Assembly (NCBI RefSeq): GCF_004296935.1
Contig: NZ_SCVH01000067.1
Coordinates: forward strand, 1 to 37,180
Origin: Reyranella sp.
Lineage (GTDB): Bacteria; Pseudomonadota; Alphaproteobacteria; Reyranellales; Reyranellaceae
Reading direction: 5' to 3'
DNA length: 37,180 nt
Shown here piece by piece: positions 32,666-37,180 of the stretch. The translations under genes and the position numbers were made by a program. The notes under the pieces were generated by a model. It worked only from the letters and a program-made list of their open reading frames with translations. It was not told the origin of the DNA and ran no database searches. Position 1 is the first letter of the stretch; the number at the start of each line of letters is the position of its first letter.

Positions 32666-34200
32666 GCCGCGTCAGCGCCCGCCATCATCAGGCCGAGCCT
32701 GCGTTCGTCAGCCCGGCCCGGCTCGACTTCGCCCACGATGCGGCCCGCGAACATCACCAGAATGCGGTCGGCGAGCGACAGGATCTCGTCCAGTTCCACC
32801 GACACGACCAGCACCGCACAGCCCGCGTCGCGCGCCTTCACCAGCTCGCGATGGATGAATTCGATGGCGCCGATGTCGACGCCGCGGGTCGGCTGGCCGA
32901 CCAGCAGCACCTTGGGCTGGCGGGCGATCTCGCGTGCCAGGACCAGCTTCTGCTGGTTGCCGCCGGAGAAATGGGACGACCGCAACCCCGGTGACCGTGG
33001 GCGCACGTCGAAGCGCTCCATCAGCTGGGCGCAATGGGCACCGACGGCCGGACCGTCGAGCAGATAGTGGCGGGTGAACGGTGGCCCGTCCTGGTAGCCC
33101 AGGATCGACGTCTCCGAGGCCTCGAATGCCGCCACCATGCCCTGGCGCAACCGGTCCTCCGGTACGTGGGCGAGCCCGAGCACACGCATGTCCGCGGGAT
33201 TGCCGGGATGGCGGGCGTCGAGCGTGCGGCCGCAGACGGTCAGCCGCCCCTCGCTCGGCGCGCGGATTCCCGCCAGCACCTGCAGCAGTTCGCTTTGTCC
33301 GTTGCCGGTGACGCCGGCGATGCCCACGATCTCCCCGGCGCGCAACTCGATCCCGACATCGTCGAGCAGTCGCACCCCCCGGTCGTCGACCAGCGAGAGG
33401 TGCTCGGCACGCAACAGGATTTCGCCCTGCCGCGGCGCGGCCTTGTCGAGGTCGAGGCGGACCTTGCGGCCGACCATCAACTCGGCAAGCTCCTCGGAGC
33501 TGGTATCGCGGGTCCGGCGCTCGACCACCATCCGGCCCTGGCGCATGACGTAGACGCGGTCGGTCGCCGCCATGATCTCGCGCAGCTTGTGGGTGATCAG
33601 GACGACCGTGACGCCGCGTTCCCTCAACGTCTGCAGGATGCGGAACAGGCGGTCGGTCTCCTGCGGCGTCAGCACGGCGCTGGGCTCGTCCAGGATCAGG
33701 ATCCGCGCGCCGCGGAACAGCACCTTCAGGATCTCGACCCGCTGCTGCTCGCCGACCGAGAGGTTGGCGACGCGCACATCGGGATCGATCGAGAGCCCAT
33801 AGTCGCGCGCCAGCCGGGCCAGCTCAGCCCGTGCCGCCGCGAGACCGCCGGCCAGCAACAGGCCGCCTTCGGCGCCCAGCACCATGTTCTCGAGCACTGT
33901 GAAGCTGTCGATCAGCATGAAATGCTGGTGGACCATGCCGATGCCATGGGCGATGGCGTCGCGCGGGCTCGCCATCTCGACCGGCTGGCCATCGACCCAT
34001 ATTTCGCCGGCATCGGCGCGGTAGAGGCCGTAGAGGATGCTCATCAGGGTCGACTTGCCGGCGCCGTTTTCGCCGACGATGCCGGTGATCGTCCCCGTCT
34101 CGATCCGAAGCGACACGCCGCGCACAGCGTGGACGCTGCCGAAAGATTTCTCGATCCCGCGAAGCTCGATAGCCGCTGCCGCAGGCGTCAGGGCTTGCAC
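32662..34200 (-). CDS. Nucleoside ABC transporter, double ATP-binding protein (NupO/YufO type)
   Basis: A 512-residue protein with two ATP-binding domains. The first, about 10-235, is canonical: Walker A GENGAGKST, LSVGEQQRVEI signature and LILDEPSAVLT. The second, about 260-500, has a degenerate Walker A (GVTGNGQSELL, Gln in place of Lys), with FSGGNQQKLVLAREI and LLVGQPTRGVD, as usual for RbsA/YufO proteins where only one site hydrolyses ATP efficiently. The Walker B Asp-Glu is replaced by Gly-Gln in the second domain, supporting a structural role. The start is GTG at 34200, inside the last codons of the SBP gene (13-bp overlap). Confidence 0.93.
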   Translation of the reverse strand: MQALTPAAAAIELRGIEKSFGSVHAVRGVSLRIETGTITGIVGENGAGKSTLMSILYGLYRADAGEIWVDGQPVEMASPRDAIAHGIGMVHQHFMLIDSFTVLENMVLGAEGGLLLAGGLAAARAELARLARDYGLSIDPDVRVANLSVGEQQRVEILKVLFRGARILILDEPSAVLTPQETDRLFRILQTLRERGVTVVLITHKLREIMAATDRVYVMRQGRMVVERRTRDTSSEELAELMVGRKVRLDLDKAAPRQGEILLRAEHLSLVDDRGVRLLDDVGIELRAGEIVGIAGVTGNGQSELLQVLAGIRAPSEGRLTVCGRTLDARHPGNPADMRVLGLAHVPEDRLRQGMVAAFEASETSILGYQDGPPFTRHYLLDGPAVGAHCAQLMERFDVRPRSPGLRSSHFSGGNQQKLVLAREIARQPKVLLVGQPTRGVDIGAIEFIHRELVKARDAGCAVLVVSVELDEILSLADRILVMFAGRIVGEVEPGRADERRLGLMMAGADAA

Positions 34201-35189
34201 GAGTTGTTGCTCATGTAGTCATGGACGACGATCTTGCCCGACACGATGTCGGCCTTGGCGGCATCGACCTTGGCCTTCATGGCGGGGGTGATCAGCTTCT
34301 CGTTGTCCTTGTCGAGCGCCCAGTCGACGCCGCCGTCCTTGAGGCCGAGCACCTGGACACCGGCCTTCCATTGGCCCATCTGCGCCGCCTTGAAGCTGTT
34401 GTAGGTGGCGAGATCGACGCGCTTCAGCATCGAGGTCAGCATCGTGCCGGGATGCAGGTGGTTCTGGTTGGAATCGACGCCGATGCCGAGTTTGCCGCGG
34501 TCCTTGGCGGCCTGCAGGATTCCGATGCCGGTCGAGCCGGCGGCGGCGTAGACGACGTCGACACCGCGGTCGAACTGGCCCTTGGCGAGCTCGGCGCCGC
34601 GACCGGGATCGTTCCAGGCGGCGGGCGTCGTGCCGGTCATGTTGGAGATCAGCTCGGCGTTGGGATTGGCGTACTTGATGCCCTGCTCGAAGCCGCACTG
34701 GAAGCGTCGGACCAGCGGGATGTCCATGCCGCCCACGAAGCCGATCTTGCCGGTCTTGGAGGCCAGCGCCGCCAGCACGCCCACCAGGAACGAGCCTTCC
34801 TGCTCCTTGAACACCACCGACTGCACGTTGGGCAGGTTGACCACGCTGTCGATGATGGTGAAGCGGACCTTGGGAAATTCCTTGGCGACCTTCTCGAGCG
34901 CGACCGCCTGCGAGAAGCCGACGGCGACGATGGGATCCTGGCCGCGCTGGGCGAACCGGCGCAGCGCCTGCTCGAACTGCGTCTCGTTGCTGGGCTCGAA
35001 CTCGGCGACCGCGGTGTTGGTTTCCTTCTTGAACTTCTCGGCGCCCGCGCTCACGCCTTCGTTGAAGGATTTGTCGAACTTCCCGCCCGTACTGTAGACG
35101 ACGGCGGGCTTGACGGCGGTCTGCGCCATGACCGGCGCCAGCACGCTCAAGGCAATCAAGGCGATTGCCGATCCCAACCAGCACTTCAT
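34188..35189 (-). CDS. BMP-family nucleoside-binding protein
   Basis: A 333-residue periplasmic binding protein of the basic membrane protein (BMP/PnrA/YufN) family, which binds purine and pyrimidine nucleosides. The signal peptide MKCWLGSAIALIALSVLAPV is cleaved near MAQTA. Typical segments are AVVYSTGGKFDKSFNEGVSA, DPIVAVGFSQAVALEKVAKE, GFVGGMDIPLVRRFQCGFEQ, GVDVVYAAAGSTGIGILQAA and IGVDSNQNHLHPGTMLTSML. The ATG at 35189 is preferred over TTG at 35222 because it puts the signal peptide at the N-terminus and has a purine-rich site before it. It heads the ten-gene nucleoside operon. Confidence 0.94.
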   Translation of the reverse strand: MKCWLGSAIALIALSVLAPVMAQTAVKPAVVYSTGGKFDKSFNEGVSAGAEKFKKETNTAVAEFEPSNETQFEQALRRFAQRGQDPIVAVGFSQAVALEKVAKEFPKVRFTIIDSVVNLPNVQSVVFKEQEGSFLVGVLAALASKTGKIGFVGGMDIPLVRRFQCGFEQGIKYANPNAELISNMTGTTPAAWNDPGRGAELAKGQFDRGVDVVYAAAGSTGIGILQAAKDRGKLGIGVDSNQNHLHPGTMLTSMLKRVDLATYNSFKAAQMGQWKAGVQVLGLKDGGVDWALDKDNEKLITPAMKAKVDAAKADIVSGKIVVHDYMSNNSCKP

Positions 35190-35319
35190 GGCGGCCCCCT
35201 TGCCTCTTGGATTCGACCCCAAGTGTGGACCGGCCCGGTTCTCCGGTCTAGGCGGGTATGGTGCGGCCGGCCTCGAACGACGGCATGGGCCTTGCTACCG
35301 TCGGACCAGGGAGAGAACC
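35190..35319. promoter_or_regulatory. Divergent regulatory region for nucleoside operon and dihydropyrimidinase
   Basis: This 130-bp gap must carry promoters for both the minus-strand nucleoside operon and the plus-strand dihydropyrimidinase gene. CGACGG (35278-35283) and CCGTCG (35298-35303) form a 6-bp inverted repeat with a 14-bp spacer, a possible shared operator. No clear -35/-10 pair was seen on either strand. Confidence 0.4.
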
Positions 35320-36765
35320 ATGGCCGAATACGACCTCGTCATCCGCAACACGACGATCGCCACGGCTGCAGACGTCGTGAAGGGCGATATCGGCATCTCC
35401 GGCGGCCGCGTGGTAGCCTTGGGCGAGCGGCTCGACAGGGGCCAGCGGGAGATCGACGCCACGGGCCTGATCGCCGTGCCCGGCGGCATCGACGCCCACG
35501 TCCATTTCGACCAGGACACGGCCGACGGCTCGGTCTTCTGCGACGATTTCGAGAGCGGCAGCCGGGCGGCGGCGGCCGGTGGCACCACGACCATCATCCC
35601 CTTTGCCTACCAGAACAAAGCGCAACCGCTGCGTGACGCAGTGAACAAGTATCACCAGCGCGCCGAGGGCAAGTCGCTGATCGACTATGCCTTCCACGTC
35701 ATCCTGTCCGATGCCAGCCACAAGATCATGGGGCAGGACTTCACCGCCCTGGTTGCCGACGGCTACACCTCGTTCAAGGTCTACATGACCTACGACGACG
35801 TGAAGTTGACGGATCGCGAGATGCTCGACGCCCTGGCGGCCGCCCGCCGCGAGCAGGCGATGCTGATGATCCATGCCGAGAACGCCGACTGCATCGCCTG
35901 GCTGACCGAGCGTTTGGAACTCAAGGGCATGACGGCCGCCAAGTTCCATGCCACCTCGCGGCCCTTCGTGGTCGAGCGCGAGGCCACACACCGCGCCATC
36001 TCGCTGGCCGAGCTGCTGGACGTGCCGATGCTGCTGGTCCACGTCTCGGCAAAGGAGGCGATGCACGAGATCCAGCGCGCGCAGGCGCGTGGCCTCAGGG
36101 TCTATGGCGAGACCTGCCCGCAGTATCTGTTCCTGAGCGAGGAGGATTTCGAGAAGCCGGGCGATGAGGGCAGCAAATGCGTGTGCTCGCCGCCGCCGCG
36201 CGGCACCGACAACCAGGAGCATATCTGGACCGGCCTCGCCGCCGGCACCTTCCAGGTCCTGTCGTCGGACCATGCCGCCTTCAAGTACGACGACGTGCGC
36301 GGCAAGAAACTGCCCGGCGCCGACAAGAGCTTCCGCAAGATTCCCAATGGCGTGCCGGGCGTCGAAACGCGCCTGCCGCTCCTGTTCTCCGAGGGCGTCA
36401 ACAAGGGCCGCCTCACCCTGCAGCAGTTCGTGGCGCTCTCCTCCACCAACCCCGCCAGGATCTATGGCCTGCATCCGCGCAAGGGCACGATCGCGGTCGG
36501 CGCCGACGCCGACATCGTGCTGTGGGACCCCGCCCGCAAGGTGAGCCTCACCAACTCGATCCTGCACCACAATTGCGACTACACGCCCTACGAGGGCCGC
36601 GAGCTCACCGGCTATCCGGTGATGACCCTGTCACGCGGCGAGGTGGTGATGGACGAAGGCCGGATGAGCGGCTCCGCCGGCCGCGGCCTCTTCCAGAAAT
36701 GCGACCGCCCCGAAGCCGCCCGCCCGCGCGGCCGGCCGCTGATCGATCCCTCCATCTTCACCTGA
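35320..36765 (+). CDS. hydA: Dihydropyrimidinase / D-hydantoinase
   Basis: A 481-residue binuclear-zinc amidohydrolase that opens the ring of dihydrouracil, dihydrothymine or hydantoins. Metal-site residues are visible: His60 and His62 in GGIDAHVHFDQ, carbamylated Lys153 in YTSFKVYMTYDD, His185 in MIHAEN, His241 in LVHVSA and Asp317 in LSSDHAAF. Length and the C-terminal pattern (VGADADIVLWDP, TGYPVMTLSRGEVV) are as in the family. AGGGAG precedes the ATG at 35320. It is divergent from the nucleoside operon, fitting downstream catabolism of uracil and thymine. No dihydropyrimidine dehydrogenase or beta-ureidopropionase gene is in the window. Confidence 0.93.
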   Translation: MAEYDLVIRNTTIATAADVVKGDIGISGGRVVALGERLDRGQREIDATGLIAVPGGIDAHVHFDQDTADGSVFCDDFESGSRAAAAGGTTTIIPFAYQNKAQPLRDAVNKYHQRAEGKSLIDYAFHVILSDASHKIMGQDFTALVADGYTSFKVYMTYDDVKLTDREMLDALAAARREQAMLMIHAENADCIAWLTERLELKGMTAAKFHATSRPFVVEREATHRAISLAELLDVPMLLVHVSAKEAMHEIQRAQARGLRVYGETCPQYLFLSEEDFEKPGDEGSKCVCSPPPRGTDNQEHIWTGLAAGTFQVLSSDHAAFKYDDVRGKKLPGADKSFRKIPNGVPGVETRLPLLFSEGVNKGRLTLQQFVALSSTNPARIYGLHPRKGTIAVGADADIVLWDPARKVSLTNSILHHNCDYTPYEGRELTGYPVMTLSRGEVVMDEGRMSGSAGRGLFQKCDRPEAARPRGRPLIDPSIFT

Positions 36766-36789
36766 CGCAACATGGACCAGCCGGCATCC

Positions 36790-36816
36790 GCTCGCGCCGC
36801 TGGACGCGGTGCGAGC
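36790..36816. terminator. Hairpin after dihydropyrimidinase gene
   Basis: GCTCGCGCCGC and GCGGTGCGAGC form an 11-bp stem (one G-T pair) around a 5-nt loop, between the convergent ends of the dihydropyrimidinase gene and the gene at the right edge. No T-tract follows, so it is at best a weak intrinsic terminator on either strand. Confidence 0.5.
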
Positions 36817-36821
36817 CGCCG

Positions 36822-37180
36822 CTATGTCTTGGGCGTATAGTCACGCCGGCAAGCATTATAGGAATAGGTCATATGGAATGGGCGGGCTCCGCTGCCCGGA
36901 TCGAACGTCAGGTAGAACGTTCTGTTCTTGTTGTCTTTGCCGACAACTTTTCCAGAACCATCAGGCTGCAACGCCTTCAAATCGACAGTGAATGAATGGT
37001 TCGGCACTGGGCTCGTACTCGCAAAAGTGAGCGTGTTCCCCTTTATGTCGACCCGCCCGACAGCCTGCCCGACCCATTCCGGCATGGCAATCGTACCGCC
37101 GCCGCAGTAGGGCGAAGTGCCATCCTCCAGTCTGCCAACAGCAGTCCACGTCGCGTCTGTCGAGCTGGAGCTGGCCAGAT
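36822..37180 (-). CDS. C-terminal part of an unknown protein, cut by the window edge
   Basis: An open frame of 118 codons plus stop runs in from the right edge on the minus strand, so its start is missing. The visible part contains ATWTAVGRLEDGTSPYCGGG, MPEWVGQAVGRVDIKGNTLT, FTVDLKALQPDGSGKVVGKD and a C-terminal FHMTYSYNACRRDYTPKT. The pattern of short beta strands with two Cys (in SPYCGG and YNACRR) suggests a small secreted or periplasmic beta-rich domain with a disulfide. I do not recognise the family. GC content is lower than in neighbouring genes. Confidence 0.65.
   Translation of the reverse strand, partial: LASSSSTDATWTAVGRLEDGTSPYCGGGTIAMPEWVGQAVGRVDIKGNTLTFASTSPVPNHSFTVDLKALQPDGSGKVVGKDNKNRTFYLTFDPGSGARPFHMTYSYNACRRDYTPKT

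Noticed and set aside
32662-34200. Second ATP-binding domain of the nucleoside ATPase as a mutated, non-functional gene
   Set aside because: A Gln for Lys in the second Walker A and a lost Walker B acid are usual in RbsA/YufO-type double ATPases and do not show decay.

Overview
The window is GC-rich (roughly two thirds G+C by eye), densely coding, and free of recognisable rRNA, tRNA, CRISPR or complete insertion sequences. High GC, many start/stop-overlapping genes, a Bug/TctC-type binding protein, an NMT1/THI5-type binding protein, an SsuD-like luciferase-family monooxygenase, a class III cyclase and several ABC uptake operons suggest a free-living soil or water alphaproteobacterium. A Reyranella- or Rhodospirillales-like organism would fit, but that is an inference from gene style and not from a marker gene.

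Layout. (1) 94-3581, plus strand: amidase (TTG start), THI5-like binding protein without a signal peptide, a multi-pass membrane protein, and a DUF1801 protein. (2) 3594-5208: a patch of visibly lower GC with a P-loop protein, an orphan HI1420-family antitoxin, a possible 57-residue ORF, and a small HTH protein with its own promoter and ribosome site. (3) 5289-8381, plus strand: a secreted protein of unknown function, a TctC-type binding protein, a DoxX protein and two tandem Lin0512-family paralogues; then a small membrane protein on the minus strand. (4) 8655-10249, minus strand: the most striking locus. A UGSC-family gene is interrupted by an in-frame TGA that reads Asp-Sec-Gly-Ser-Cys. It is followed at the right distance by a perfect hairpin very like the E. 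coli fdhF SECIS, so this is a selenoprotein gene and not a pseudogene. It is co-directional with, and 14 bp behind, a 351-residue partner ending in a CxxC. A 17-bp palindrome lies in the leader. (5) 10332-12325, minus strand: an SsuD-like monooxygenase translationally coupled to a LysR regulator. (6) 12423-21094: gamma-glutamyltransferase, a small dimeric-barrel protein, a complete Dpp/Opp-type peptide ABC importer (SBP, two permeases, two ATPases) with a REP-like hairpin inside the operon, and a class III nucleotide cyclase 16 bp after the last ATPase. (7) 21278-25510: a complete carbohydrate ABC importer with a Tat-type binding protein. (8) 35189 down to 25514, minus strand: ten tightly packed genes for nucleoside import and breakdown (BMP-family SBP, double ATPase, two permeases, cytidine deaminase, purine nucleoside phosphorylase, thymidine phosphorylase, a phytanoyl-CoA-dioxygenase-family enzyme, adenosine deaminase, secreted HAD phosphatase). 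(9) 35320-36765, plus strand, divergent: dihydropyrimidinase. (10) 36822 to the window end, minus strand: a truncated gene of unknown function.

How it fits together. Regions 8 and 9 form a nucleic-acid scavenging block. The secreted phosphatase could release nucleosides, the ABC system imports them, deaminases and phosphorylases split them, and dihydropyrimidinase continues reductive pyrimidine breakdown. The dioxygenase in the middle of this operon has no assigned step and may add an oxidative branch. Regions 4 and 5 look like a thiol/selenol redox or organosulfur locus of unknown chemistry. Regions 6 and 7 supply peptides and sugars.
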